Below, piece after piece: positions 1 to 11,365 of a DNA stretch of 64,000 bases. Under the pieces are notes generated by a model. It worked only from the letters and a program-made list of their open reading frames with translations. It was not told the DNA's origin and made no database searches. The stretch is from Motacilla alba alba (taxonomy: Eukaryota > Chordata > Aves > Passeriformes > Motacillidae). The stretch's first letter is position 1. Each line of letters begins with the position of its first letter. The position numbers and the translations under genes are program-made. The stretch spans positions 7,937,850 through 8,001,849 of the forward strand of contig NC_052031.1 in NCBI RefSeq assembly GCF_015832195.1. The letters are read 5' to 3'.

Positions 1-661
1 AACTGAAAATTTTTACTGCTGAGATTTGTTACAATAGTCACACAACAACCTCGTGGAAGTTTCAACTGAAAAGTCAAAATTAGATGGGAGTTTCTATTTG
101 AGAAGGATAAAATTGTCATTATAAGAGAGAAAGACGCCATTTCTACTAGAATCATTTTTTTTTTTTGAATCCTTAGAAACTCAATGCTATATGATCTTGA
201 ATGTTGATCTGTTTTCTAACAAACCTAGAAGGAAATATATTTCAAAGACACAAAGCTAAAATTAGTTACAAGATCGTGTCTAAACTGCTAGAAACCAGTT
301 TGGGAGATCCATAGACAATGGATAATGTGTACGTTTGTACTTATCTCTGAAGAAAAATTCTATGGAAGCTTTTTAATTTTCTGTCACAAAATGGGCAGGG
401 CTCACATAAAGGGAAAAAAAAAATTATTGAATACATGTGAGTTGCCTTCATGATTTGCCCTCCCTGTAAAGCAGTGAGCATGACATGGTTGTATATGCTA
501 TGCCAACTTTAAAGTTTTACTTTGCTGCTTCAAAAGGCTCGCAAAAAAACTGCCTCAGAAATATTGCTTGAAGTAATAATTGATAGCAACAAGGAAAAAT
601 TTACAGTTATCATAGTGAGAAAAAACCAGAAAAATTTTAAAAGCTTAGTAAAAGAATGAAA
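1..661. other. unannotated AT-rich non-coding DNA
   Basis: I see no gene, recognisable repeat or RNA here. The stretch has short A and T runs, for example near 157-166 and 415-422, and stop codons in every frame. It ends at the 5-bp target duplication that flanks the solo LTR. Confidence 0.6.
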
Positions 662-666
662 GCGGC
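662..666. repeat. left target-site duplication of solo LTR (GCGGC)
   Basis: The five bases GCGGC lie directly before the TG that opens the LTR. They recur directly after the closing CA at 2011-2015. Five-base duplications are typical of several vertebrate ERV classes. The exact match means the insertion has kept both original flanks. Confidence 0.8.
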
Positions 667-708
667 TGTCGTGGTTTGAGAGGAAATGAGTTTTTGGGAA
701 GTGGTAGT

Positions 709-757
709 GGTCAAACCAATAGGTGCCCAGATGTGGATATTGGCACCTGGTTTGACC
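709..757. repeat. inverted repeat (hairpin) near the 5' end of the solo LTR
   Basis: GGTCAAACC (709-717) pairs with GGTTTGACC (749-757), and GGTGCC (722-727) pairs with GGCACC (742-747). Together they form a two-block stem with a 14-base loop. The outer arm repeats the GGTTTGA word found at both LTR ends. Its function is unknown; it may be part of the promoter or a relic of the element's terminal sequence. Confidence 0.8.
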
Positions 758-793
758 ATTGAGGATATGGATCCGCCTCTGAGAACACAGGGG

Positions 794-800
794 TTAAAAG
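794..800 (+). promoter_or_regulatory. possible TATA-like box of the solo LTR (TTAAAAG)
   Basis: TTAAAAG lies about 127 bases inside the LTR, after a GC-richer stretch and before a G-rich, CpG-containing region. It is the best TATA-like word upstream of the AATAAA signal. There is no transcript evidence, and an AT-rich word like this can occur by chance. Confidence 0.35.
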
Positions 801-1876
801 CGAGAGCTCCCAGGGGATCGCCCTCTTGGTTCCGGTCGGAGGAGAGTTCAGACCTCCCCTGCCCAGCTTCGGGCTGGGCGGGGGAGGGGGAAAGCCATGC
901 GGCCGAGGGAGGTGGGCCGGAGCCATGGGCAGAGGACGGGAGGCGATGGTTCAGTCAAGAGTGAGTTCCCCACAGAGATGGAGGAACTCAGAGAGGCAGC
1001 GGGCAGCCCCCCCTTCCTCAGGAGAGAGAGAGAAGGAGAGAGGTGCCAGTGCTATCTTGAATTTGATAAGCACTGGCCTGGCCGAGGAAGATAAGGGGGG
1101 GCCGACTAAGGGAAGAGTGCTGAGCGGTGTGGGAGTTCGAAATGAGCAGAGACTGTGATTTTAACCCTTCTGTGGGACGGTGGAAACCTGGCAAATGCTG
1201 ATCCTCCGGGAGTCGAAGGAGGAGAGAGACGGATGAGAGGAAATATGGAAGTGTGATGCAGAGTTGTGCATGTGAAGAAGGACTGGGAGAAGTTGAGAAA
1301 ATCCTAGGTGGAGGAGATGATGGAGTGGCTTTTGGCTGGACTTTTTCTTGTATAGCCATGGATAGAACCTTTCCTGTAATACAGAGACTGCATTTTAGGG
1401 GGAGGCAGTGCCAAAGGAGCGATGTGAGCGGAGACGACAGGTGATGAAGTGATGGTGAGACCCCTCGGCCCCAGGGGGTGAAATATTGGGGGGGACTGGT
1501 GTCCCGAAAAGGTGAGAGACTGTCCTTCTCTTCTGGAACTGGGCAAGGCATCCTTGAAAGGGGAAACCCTAAAAGCAGCTCTGGTCCATGTGCAGTGGTG
1601 AGAGCACTGAACATGGAAGGAAGAAGTCACGACGTGTAGTTGCTGAGTGACGGGGATTTACCTGTGGTGGCACAAGGAGGGCTCCTTCTCTCCTTGATGA
1701 AATGAGAAGTGATTGTCGGAAGGGTGGAGATGGACTGAGTTGATTATCTGAAGGGTGATGGACTGGATTAAGATCTAAGGTTTTGTGATATTCTGTAAGA
1801 ATTGAGTGGGGGGGGGAGAAATGTTTGAAAGGTTTCCATTCTGCTCTGTGTGTTAATTTTATTGTAGTTCTATGAT

Positions 1877-1882
1877 AATAAA
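1877..1882 (+). terminator. polyadenylation signal of the solo LTR (AATAAA)
   Basis: A canonical AATAAA is followed by a T7 run and a GT-rich stretch (about 1884-1900), the normal arrangement for a vertebrate poly(A) site. It lies about 130 bases before the end of the LTR, as expected for an R/U5 boundary, and fixes the orientation as plus. Confidence 0.7.
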
Positions 1883-2010
1883 GTTTTTTTCTGTCTTGTT
1901 CACAAGTGGAGGCCTGCTTTGCTCTGTCTCTGATCGCATCTCACAGCAGACACCGGGGAAGATGGGTTTTCATGGGGGCACTGGCATTGGGCCAGGGTCA
2001 AACCATGACA

Positions 2011-2015
2011 GCGGC
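2011..2015. repeat. right target-site duplication of solo LTR (GCGGC)
   Basis: This is the exact copy of the five bases at 662-666, directly after the terminal CA of the LTR. Confidence 0.8.
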
Positions 2016-3433
2016 TTACTAAACTCCTATAATAAGAGTCCCTTCTAGTCAAAAAGAATAACAATTATGTAATTACTGTTAACTGCATTAGATAAAAGCA
2101 CCAGAAGATCATGAATAGAGAAACCAGTGCTGTGTTAATGAAGTTGGAAAGAAACTTTGCTCTTATACACTGTCTATTCCCCTGTAATTTTAAGAATTCC
2201 ATATGCATAATCTTCTTTTATCAACCAAAGAAACAGATTTATACCTGTTTAAATTTATCTCTCCATAAACTGCTAATTGACTTTTGAAAACTTAAATAAC
2301 CTCACAGTTTTCTTGTGTTCCCCTGCAGATCTGTGTTCAGACCCTCATTTTGTAGTCCCCTCATTATTGTTCCCTCCATCCATATCTTCCTACATGTCAC
2401 CCTCCTAAGGAGAAAGTTATGGGAATTTTTTCCAACAGCGGGTTTCGTACTAAGAGATGGAGATTTGTTCTTTTAAAGGCTAAAGAGAATTTCATGGTTA
2501 TTAACATGCTGGTTTTTTTCAATGCAACTTCTCTGTGGGCTTATTCTAGGCAGGGCTTCAGGCACCAGCTTTTATTAAGCTTATTCAAAACTTTCCATTG
2601 TAGCCCACAGTTTGCTTATAGACTTGAGAAAGCTTAGGTTATTTCAACCCAAATTTGTCATGTGAGTTTGAAACTGTGATTTTATGTCTTTCTAGACTTG
2701 AAACACTCCATTAAATTTTGCACAGATATAGGAAATATGGGCAAAAGAATAGCAGACAGAGGAAACAGTTTCACATCTATGACCTTCATCTGTGTAGACC
2801 AAGAAGGAAAAAAAAAATAAACCTGGCCTGAATTTTTTATAGAGCAAAGGATTCTTTTTTTAACCCCTGAAAGAGCAGGGAAATGACTCACCATTCTTAC
2901 TTGAGGTAAGAAGTAATGGCACAGAGGGTCCTTGGTGTTTTGAGGCTGGATGTTCTTTGAGAAGCTGGAGGAGAACAGACTTGGGTTAATCTCACTCAAG
3001 ACTTCCCAGGGTTCCCAGGACACCTCCAGGAGTCCCTCTCACTATAACACTCAAAACACATGTGTTTCTCTAACACAGAGCTTCAGGACCAAAGGAAAAG
3101 AATTTAAATTCAGTTTTACATAATTCATTTTTAAGACAATCAATAGATAGGAGGAAGAAATATCAAGGAACAAAAATGCCATGGCAGGGGAAGAAGATGC
3201 ATGTTGTACATCACATGTGGTAAATCCTAATACAGTGTTATTCAGAAGTTTATAGATATTTATGTCTTTAGCTGCAGATGAACACTGATTTATAGGAAAG
3301 TTGAATACCCTTGGCAACTTAAAGCTCAATGAATTGAAAAAGAACAGGCTAGATGCTGTCAGAATGATCCCAATGATAAAAAAGAGCATGGCAGGAGTAT
3401 ATTAACCCAGGTTAATGCATGGTAACAATGACA
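2016..3433. other. unannotated non-coding DNA
   Basis: I recognise no repeat or gene. Two minus-strand ORFs of about 112 codons (2682-3023 and 3051-3389) show no domain I know and no convincing start context. The second is rich in hydrophobic residues, which AT-rich DNA often gives by chance. Confidence 0.5.
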
Positions 3434-4205
3434 AATAAGATCATAGAGTCAAACCATGAAGCCAGTGCTGCTAAGACTACCATTAAACTACATCCCCAAG
3501 TGCCACAACTGCATGTCTTTTAATTCCCTCCAGGGATCGTGACTCCACCACTGCTCTGGGCAGCCTGTCCCAGTGCTTGATAACCCTTGCAGTGAAGAAA
3601 TGTTTCCTAGCTAAATGTATCCAGCTAAACCTTTTGGCCCAACTTGAGGTAAATTAAGAACATTTGTGTCTTATATTCAGTCACTGTCAATGAACACCCT
3701 CAGGGTCCTTTTCCACCAGGAAGTTTGCCAGTCAGTGTAGCTCTGCATGGGGTTGGTTGTGTTTGTTTGCCTTATTGCACCTCATAAAAAGGGCCTCTGT
3801 CCTTTAAGCCAGCCTTTCCAGATCCATCTTCCTGCCCTCCAGCTGATCAAAACTCCCATCTAACTTTACATGTACAAACTCACCAAGGGAACGCTCAATC
3901 TCCTCATCCAGATCATTGATGAAGAAATAAAACAGGCCTGGCCCGAGTCCTGGTTTTTACCCACCAAACAGTGCACCCATCCGCACTATGGGAAGCCAGT
4001 TTCTCCAGGAGAATGCTGTGGAAAATGGAGTGTAAGGCTTTACTAAGGCCTAGGTAAACAACATCCACTGTCTTCCCTCATCCTCCAAGTGGGTATCCCT
4101 GTCATGGAAGGAGGTCAGGTTAGTCAACCAGTATCTGCCTTTCATAAATCCATGCTGGTTGTCCCATATGATAATCTACTCCACATCTTCTGCTGTACCA
4201 AGGTC
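3434..4205 (-). mobile_element. CR1 LINE 3' region, 5'-truncated, minus strand
   Basis: Read on the minus strand this is the 3' part of a CR1 retrotransposon. The left end shows the remains of the terminal motif (ATCATAGAGTC). It continues through blocks typical of CR1 3' regions: the phrase around 3527-3580 (ctccagggatcgtgactcca, then cctgtcccagtgctt), the 3890-3930 block (tcctcatccagatcattgat), and the 4135-4170 block (aaatccatgctggttgtccc). No reading frame survives. The same subfamily type appears at 51087-51440. The right boundary is approximate, because similarity fades at about 4200. CR1 copies are usually truncated at the 5' end because reverse transcription stops early, and this copy fits that. 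Confidence 0.85.
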
Positions 4206-6353
4206 ACACTGCAATGAGTCAGATAGCATAAAGGCCCAATGGTAACTTCCATATGAAGTTAGAAAATCTAATCTAATCTGATGTCCCTAACATGCACAGC
4301 ATATGAGAGGTTTTGTACATTATACAGTCTCTCTGATGGAAAGATGAAAGTTTTTTTTATTCACAGAAATACCTGAGCTTTTTCAAATCCTTCTGTAAGT
4401 CTTAGCTCCATTTTACTTTGTGACAATGACTTGCACAGATTAATTACTTGACTAATAAACCACTTTCTTCTCAATATAAAACTTGCCTTAAAACTGTATG
4501 ACACATCCACATTCCCCTCTTTACTATCCATCACATCTTTTATTTGTCATCTATTGAAATGTGAATAGCCAAAAATGACATTGCTTTGTAGAGATAGTTT
4601 TTTCATTATTTTAATAATCACAACTGCCTTTTAAAACATTTTTCTTTATTTGTTTTATTCTTCCATTTCTGCCATATCTTGGGGGCAATAAACCTTAGAA
4701 AATCTATAAAGTTTTCCTTCAAACCACAGTCACTCTTTGCTACGGCTTATACTGTTTGAGCAGCTAAAATGTTGCTGATAGTTTTATGTTTTCTCTCTCA
4801 AAAGTACTTTTGCTTGCAGTTTCCATATCAATGTAATGATAGCTTTATTTTCAGATTTGATTGTTTGAGATTTTTGGTGAAGATGCTGCTTTACTGTGTA
4901 ACTCTCTCCCAAGAGGCTGAATAAGTAGGGCCAGTGCCACGTCTCCCCAGTAATAGCTGAAGATACTAAGTTCTCATTTATTTAAATAACTGGCAGAAAT
5001 TGCAATGGACATTTGTTTTTATTAGAGTAGTTTTTATCAAAAACCTGCCCTCTTGATAAAAGCTATAATGTCAGCTGGTATTCACTGCTTTACTGCTGGT
5101 GAATATCAGTGCCAGCTGGATAGACTGTGTAGTATAGGACTGCAGAAAAATTCCCTTGCATTTTCCCCAAAGAGAAATAAGGGATCAGGAGCTGAAACCT
5201 CAATTAATAATTAATAACCAGTTCCATGTACAACAGTCCAGTTGTGTCTCTCATGTATCACAGACCAAAACATTTTGTTTACTAATTTGGTAAGAGACAG
5301 TAGATAATTCAGGCTTATTTGAATAAACTATATCTTTCAGCTCCAGCAACGGTATTGTATTTGAGTGGACCAACATAAAAACATATTTGGTCTTTACTGT
5401 CATCTGAGCAAAGAATTAAAGTGCTGATTAGTGGGGAGAACTTATTTGAAGTTCTGATGGAAAAATGCAAAGATTTTTAATATATAAAAAATCTTCTAAA
5501 TCCAGTGTGTTAAGCAGCACCACTCAGAACTTTATTAAAGTAAAAAAAGTAAGAAAGTTTGCTGAACAAAGCAATCCCATTAAGTTTTCTAATTCTCCTT
5601 CATAGTTTATTGACATGAAGGTAGAGTCATTACATTAATACTCCCTCTTGCAATTAGCCTTATTGTCCATGACAAGTCTCATAAAGACATAGCACTTCAT
5701 TAGTTTCGAGATGCATTGCTGTACAGAGTGTAAGGGAATGAGACCTGCCCCAAACTGCTGTAGACGCCACATGAGCGAGATAGTCCTACAATTTCACTAT
5801 TGTACATTATTGTCTGAACTATGGAACTAGTTGAACAAGCATCCTCTTTCTAACCTTCAATGTTTTCTGTAGAAATTCAATAGTGTCACCACTTCGCTTG
5901 CTGTCTCCTTAGTGATTAATTGATATTGAGCAAGTTTTTAAGTACTTTTCCCTCTCAGTGCAAGTGAAAGGTACCACATGACTGACAAACTCTCAAGTTC
6001 TGTCTGCATTAGTTAAGTTCAATCAGGAATGGTGGCAATGCAGAAAGTAAGGGAAGCTGGTAACTCAGATGTATAATAGCAGGGCAAAACTTTATTCTTT
6101 TTTGCTGACAAGTTATACAAGAGAGCAATAACAGCAGTGTCTTATAGATGGAATAACACAGGCTCAAGACCAGAAAGTAGGATTTACCTCACTTATTTTG
6201 GTATTAAAGAGATAAATATGTAAGTATGAGTGAGTTATACTTTAGAGTCAGTGGAAAATAGTAGGCAGTTCAGATGAGCAACTCACCTGAATCATCTTAG
6301 ATGCTTACTTCGAAGCAATATGAATTGCATTTGATGCTTGGATTATTAAAAGT
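4206..6353. other. unannotated AT-rich non-coding DNA
   Basis: No gene or recognised repeat. One possible stem-loop occurs at 5077-5107 (9-bp stem with one wobble pair, 13-base loop), not enough to call an RNA gene. Open frames are very short. Confidence 0.55.
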
Positions 6354-6921
6354 TGCTATGGTCTAAGCCCAGCCATCAACTCAGCACCACAAAACCCCTC
6401 CCTCCCTCCATCCCCCACCAGCAGCACTAGGGAGAGAATCAGAAGGGGAAAAGAGAGAAGACTCATGGGTTGGGTAAAGACAGCTTAATACGGGAAGGAA
6501 AAGCTGCCCACAAAGCCAGAGCAAAATAAGGAATTCATTCACCACTTTCTGTGGGCAGGCAGGTGTCCAGCCATCTCCAGATGATTTGGAAAGACGAACA
6601 CCATAACTCCAAAATTCTCTCATTTCTTCCTTCTTCTCTCTGCTTTGTATACTAATGGTGATATATGATCTAGAAAATGCCTTTGGCCAGTTTGGGTCAC
6701 GTATCCCAGCTGTGTCTCCTCCCAACCTCCCATGCACCCTCAGCCCCCCGAGCAGATAGCAGTATGAAAAGCAGAAAAGAACTTGGCTCTGTGTAAGCCT
6801 TGCTCAGCAATAACAAAAACATCTCTATATTATCAACACGGTTTTCAACATGCTTCCAAAACATAGCCCCATGCTGGGCACTGTGAAGAAAATTAGCTCT
6901 ACCTCTGTCAAAATGAGTACA
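6354..6921 (-). mobile_element. solo LTR, family B, minus strand
   Basis: On the minus strand this matches, block by block, the LTRs at 42415-42869 and 56386-56970. Shared landmarks are the stretch around 6523-6585 (aattcattcaccactttctg, then the gggcaggcaggtgtccagcc block) and the 6795-6890 part (gtgtaagccttgctcagcaa, then acatagccccatgctgg). The element runs from near TGTAC (rc of 6917-6921) to ATAGCA (rc of 6354-6359), so it has TG and CA ends. I could not find a matching target duplication. The positions where the other copies carry a TATA box and ATTAAA are mutated. The minus-strand ORF at 6381-6737 is inside it and shows no known protein. Confidence 0.8.
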
Positions 6922-8643
6922 AGGGTGTAAGTAAGTTGCTTAAATTTGTGCATTCAACAGCAGCTGCATAAGTGTGTTGAAAGCTTGCAAAGAGCTGGCA
7001 GGTACAGCAGAGGAATTGTGGGAGGTATGGCTCCATAGTGGACATCAAAATTTCAGTGTCTTCATCTATGAGATACATCTCACCCTTAGGTTAGAAGAAG
7101 CACTCCCAGAGTGATAAAAAAAATTCTGTTTTACCTCAAAGTTAGCTCTGTAGTCCAAAGTCTGAGGAAGAAGAGGTTTAACTCCAGAGAGAGATATTTA
7201 TCTCCTTTCTGAAAAGAAGTAGCCAGGAAAGATCAGACAACCCATAGCTGAGTGGGTGTTTCTTTCTCTCCATTGCTTAAAGCCAGAACTTGGGTCACTT
7301 AGTGCTTGCAAGTACTCAGCTGCAAGGAAAAAGAAAAGAAAGAGAAAAGAGAGAGGAATATAGGCTAAGAGTGCAACAGCAGGAGTCTGGTAGAAGCTGT
7401 CCCAGTGGTCCTATTTAACCTGCACTCACTACAGCCTTTGCATAAAACTGCCTGTGTTTGGACAGCCCAGGAGCAGGTTAACAGCTAATATAAACACCTC
7501 AAGTTTGTTCTGTAACACTCCCTAGTTTTCTTTTTGCTAACCCATGTTGTTTTAGCTGGAAAGGGACCTGTATTTTTCAAATTATGAATATACTACATAC
7601 TCTTGAGCATCAAGGTCAATTGAACTGTGATCACATCAGTGAAACCCAGCAAATGATAGTCAGCCAATATGGACAATTCACATAAATGGAAATGTTCAGA
7701 CATAATTTTTTTTCCTTTTAGGTTTATAGCTAATTAGACACTTCCATTAGAAACCCAGACAGGGTAGGATCATTCCAGCCTTTGAGCAGGTTTTTTGGAC
7801 GACTGACCTACTCTGTAGGGTTGCTTAGCTTTTCACCTTCACTACCATACTGAGAATCTAAGGCATGCTCAGTTTTCTAATTTAGATGCCTTCAAACTAG
7901 GTGGGGTGAGTCTGGGAGTATTTGTTAGGCTACTCCGCAATGCTTTAGTACAAAAATCAAGGAAAGCAGAGCCACCACAAGTAGAGGCAGCACTATCAGG
8001 CCCCTGCTATTTACTAAGAAGAGTTAGAGCATTTCACTGACATGCTGCAGGTATTTCTCTAGATTAATTCAAGAGAGAAAATTAACTGTTCCAACCACCA
8101 GCTACAGAAGCTTGTCTCTTTATCTGAAGCTGTAGCATTTTGCATTTCCTCTTTAATATAGACAGCCATAAACTGAATATTATTAAGATTTCTTCACAGG
8201 GGGAATAAGAAAGTAGAACTCACTACAGTGTCCCACATTTCTTTAATTTCACAGGTGAATTACCAGAGACCTGCTTAAAGAGGAAAGTCTACAAGAAAAT
8301 TCAGAGCTTCTGGAAACACGTATATGTACATATAAATATGTTCAACCCCTTGGGTGTTATTAGAGTGGAAATAACATCTAGTATATGCTAAAGCTATGTG
8401 CAATGAAGAAAGAAGGCCATGCATTTTTTAATAGGAAATGACAGAGGGCATTTCATCACTGCAGAACCATGTAGTTTTTACTTAAGCTTGTTTTAAAATA
8501 GTAGCTTAGCTGGTGGTAGTAGAGAGCTCAGAAGATGCTGAGAAAACTGAGCATTTACCTTGTTTTCTTAAAATGTGGTGGGAGGTATTTCAGCTCACAG
8601 TGACCTCCACATGATTAACATCTAAGCCAGCTGTCATAAGTTC

Positions 8644-8668
8644 ATCATAAGTTTGATCAACTTATGAT
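8644..8668. repeat. 25-bp interrupted palindrome
   Basis: ATCATAAGTT (8644-8653) and AACTTATGAT (8659-8668) are perfect reverse complements around a 5-base spacer. An extra copy of TCATAAGTT sits just upstream at about 8634-8642. No function can be assigned. Confidence 0.85.
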
Positions 8669-11341
8669 AGAAAAACCAGGAAGGATGTATTGAGAATTTG
8701 CACACCAAGCAAAACTTAGATAACTTAGATGCTCAAAGGCTTAGAATATTTGATCCTTTGACCACTGGTGTGAAGCAAGGATTACTTGAATTTTTTTTTT
8801 GACAGACAGTGTGTTAACTGGTGGGACTGTAAGTCTTGGGCATGTGAAAACAAGTAGCGAACATCACTGCCAGACAGCTCATCCAACGCCTGTGAACACA
8901 GAGTAGACAGCATTTAGCTTGCTCAAAGTTCTGGATATTACAGACAGAATTGACTGTAATGAATGAAATTTGCTTAAAGTATTAAAGAATAACTTGATTC
9001 CTATCTGTGCTGTTTTCAAATTCACCCCTTATTGGAGATGATTATCTTCTATTGGCTTCAAAGGATGTATTTGCCATGGTTCTTGGGCAGAAGCTTTTTT
9101 CTGAGATAATTTGTCTAAAAAGGCAGTACAGACTGCTGATGAGAATCACCATTAAATAAGCACAAGTGGGCTTCTTTCAGTGTAGTGCCATGATAACATC
9201 CATACCTACAGTATAATGACAAGACAGGTGCCAGGGGATCCGTCAAGGACATAGCACTGGTTATGGCAGCAAAGGAATGTACAAGGCCCTAACAACCTCC
9301 CAAAGACACTTGCCAGGCTGTCCTGTATGCTCAATACTCCAGGGTTGTGAGAATGCTCTGTTTGGGCAAGTTTTGCAATCATACAGCTGTGGTAGTGTGG
9401 GAGGCTATACTGGGGAAAATCAGCAATTGTCTCTCCAGCTTGGTTTCTTGCATTCTGCATTCTTCACTGCAATACTTGTGATTGCACTGCAATGAGTTGT
9501 GACCCAAAAGCTCTGGTGAGAGCCAGGCTTCACCACAGTCCTACAGGAGAAAAGGGCACATCTCCATGAAAGTGTTTTGTCAGCTCATGAATCCTTTTTG
9601 CTGCTGTTGAGCTGGCAAGCATAGTCTGAAAATTGTCTAACTGCATCACTACTGTGGCTTTGAGTCCAAGCCAGTACATCAGTCTCACATGTGGTACTTG
9701 CTGCACCTTAAAGGGCTTCTGTTGGTCTGGCCATGTTGTTTTTCTGTCTTTCTCTGGTGATACTGAATGACCTACATTTCTCTCCCTATTTAATGCATTT
9801 GTGCCTGATTGGGCCCTGGTTCTGCCCCTCCTACTTGCTCTCCAAATATCATTACTCCTTAACTAAATCTAGATGGCTAGAATTAAAGAGTCTTCCTCTG
9901 CTGATAATTATTTTATTTTAGTCAGGGAGTAGCTTTCTATCTTTATCTGGGTCAGTATTAAGCTTAGCTTCCAGTGTTAATTTTCATGCTAAATATTCTT
10001 AATTTGTTCCTCCTTTATAAGAAGCTTCTTGATCCAGTAAATCTTCTTGTCCCTCCTACAGTGTCTCTAGTTATGAATTGTCATGATTCAGTGAATCTGC
10101 AGAGAAACTATTTTAATTATCCTCCCTTTCTCTCTCTGTCTTCTGCCAGGATGTCTAAGCCTCCTGTGGAGGGAATATTCCTATCCTCCTTCAGCTCCCC
10201 TGAGGCAGTTGGAAATTTTTCATGTCAAGCTATCTTTTTGTCTTCCAAATCATTACTGGATAAGTACTTCTTAGTGCTGCAATGTTGATTTCTGTAGGGA
10301 GATTCCAGCTGCAGGGAAAGGGAGACATGAGCTTGGGAGACACTGCCAGAGAAAATGGATATATAGTTTATGTGAGACTTGGCAAAGCCAGAGAAAGGCC
10401 TGATCTGCTGCATCGGGCTCTGGACTTCAAATGTCACAGATTTCTGCTTGATTCAGTGCAAGAAGGAAAATGATGTTTGCATTATTTGTAGCTGGTATGT
10501 GATTTATTTTTTGGATTCTGAACCCCATCACACTTTTGGGGAGCGGTGGGAATGGGCAATGGGATAGAGAATCTCCAGATCTCAGATGTATTGAATACAG
10601 CCCAAACAGCAGAGCTGTCTTTGCTCCAATTCCAATAGTTCTGAAAACTAGTTTCTGGGCATCCTAAGACGACAGAAGAAAGCATCACAAACTTTGCAAA
10701 CAATTAGGGCTTTGCTTCATGCTCTGACTAACAAGGCAATCACTTATATGGGAGCTTAAGCATTGGTGCAGTTAGTGGAGAAAAATGACAAAAGCCTGGA
10801 TAAAGTGCTTCCCTCTCAGGCTCAGCACTGTCAGTCATCCATTCAGGCAGCAAAAGTTCCCTGGTGCTCTTTGTTCAGCCAGAGGCTTACTGGAACCACC
10901 ACACACTGTGTCAAACTACCAGGAAATCCTTTATCAGTTCATCCTTTTGAAACTGTCATTGAAGTGTATGGACCTAAAGAGTGATAAGCATTAATAATAC
11001 CGTGTTCTTTTTATCCATGTGTTGCAGTTTAGTCTTAGTTGGCTTTATCTTAAGCTCAGGATTTGCAGTCCAGGCTAGTCTGCTGCAACTCCCCACCTCC
11101 TTTTCCTTTTAAAAATGCTGCTTAACCCATCACATATGGATACCTAAGGCAGAAAAAAAAAATCAAACTAATATTTTTATCTAAGTCAGAGGTTTATGCC
11201 CATTGTTTGTAATTTGGACTTCTTTTGGCAAGTGCATCAGCATCCTGTCCATGGTCCGCTGGCATAAGTCCCATAAGCAGCATAACTTGTCAGAGTGATA
11301 GTGTTGATGTTTTTCTTGCTGAATTTTTAATTTTATTTGGG

Positions 11342-11365
11342 GTTTGTTTGTTTGTTTGTTTGTTT
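11342..11365 (+). repeat. (GTTT)6 microsatellite
   Basis: Six uninterrupted GTTT units. A plain tetranucleotide tract with no associated element seen. Confidence 0.9.

Larger units (their letters stand above)
667..2010 (+). mobile_element. solo LTR of an avian endogenous retrovirus, about 1.34 kb
   Basis: This is a complete solitary LTR. It opens with TGTCGTGGTTTGA (667-679) and closes with TCAAACCATGACA (1998-2010). These ends are inverted repeats of 13 bases with one mismatch, a CpG in the left arm read as CA on the right, as deamination would give. Perfect GCGGC duplications flank it. The plus orientation is set by an AATAAA signal at 1877-1882 followed by a T- and GT-rich stretch. A TTAAAAG box at 794-800 is a possible TATA element. 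The middle (about 770-1200) is G-rich with several CpGs, unlike the flanks. No gag, pol or env lies beside it, so it probably formed by recombination between two LTRs of a former provirus. The small ORFs inside, including a 198-codon antisense one at 1018-1614, do not resemble proteins I know. The ERV class is uncertain; the 5-bp duplication suggests ERVL-like. Confidence 0.85.

Noticed and set aside
3051..3389. 112-codon minus-strand ORF with hydrophobic stretches, membrane-protein-like
   Set aside because: No known family, no splice or promoter context, and AT-rich DNA readily gives Phe/Leu/Ile-rich frames.
5072..5118. possible microRNA-like hairpin
   Set aside because: The stem is only 9 pairs with a wobble, and the extension needs bulges; too weak without expression or conservation.
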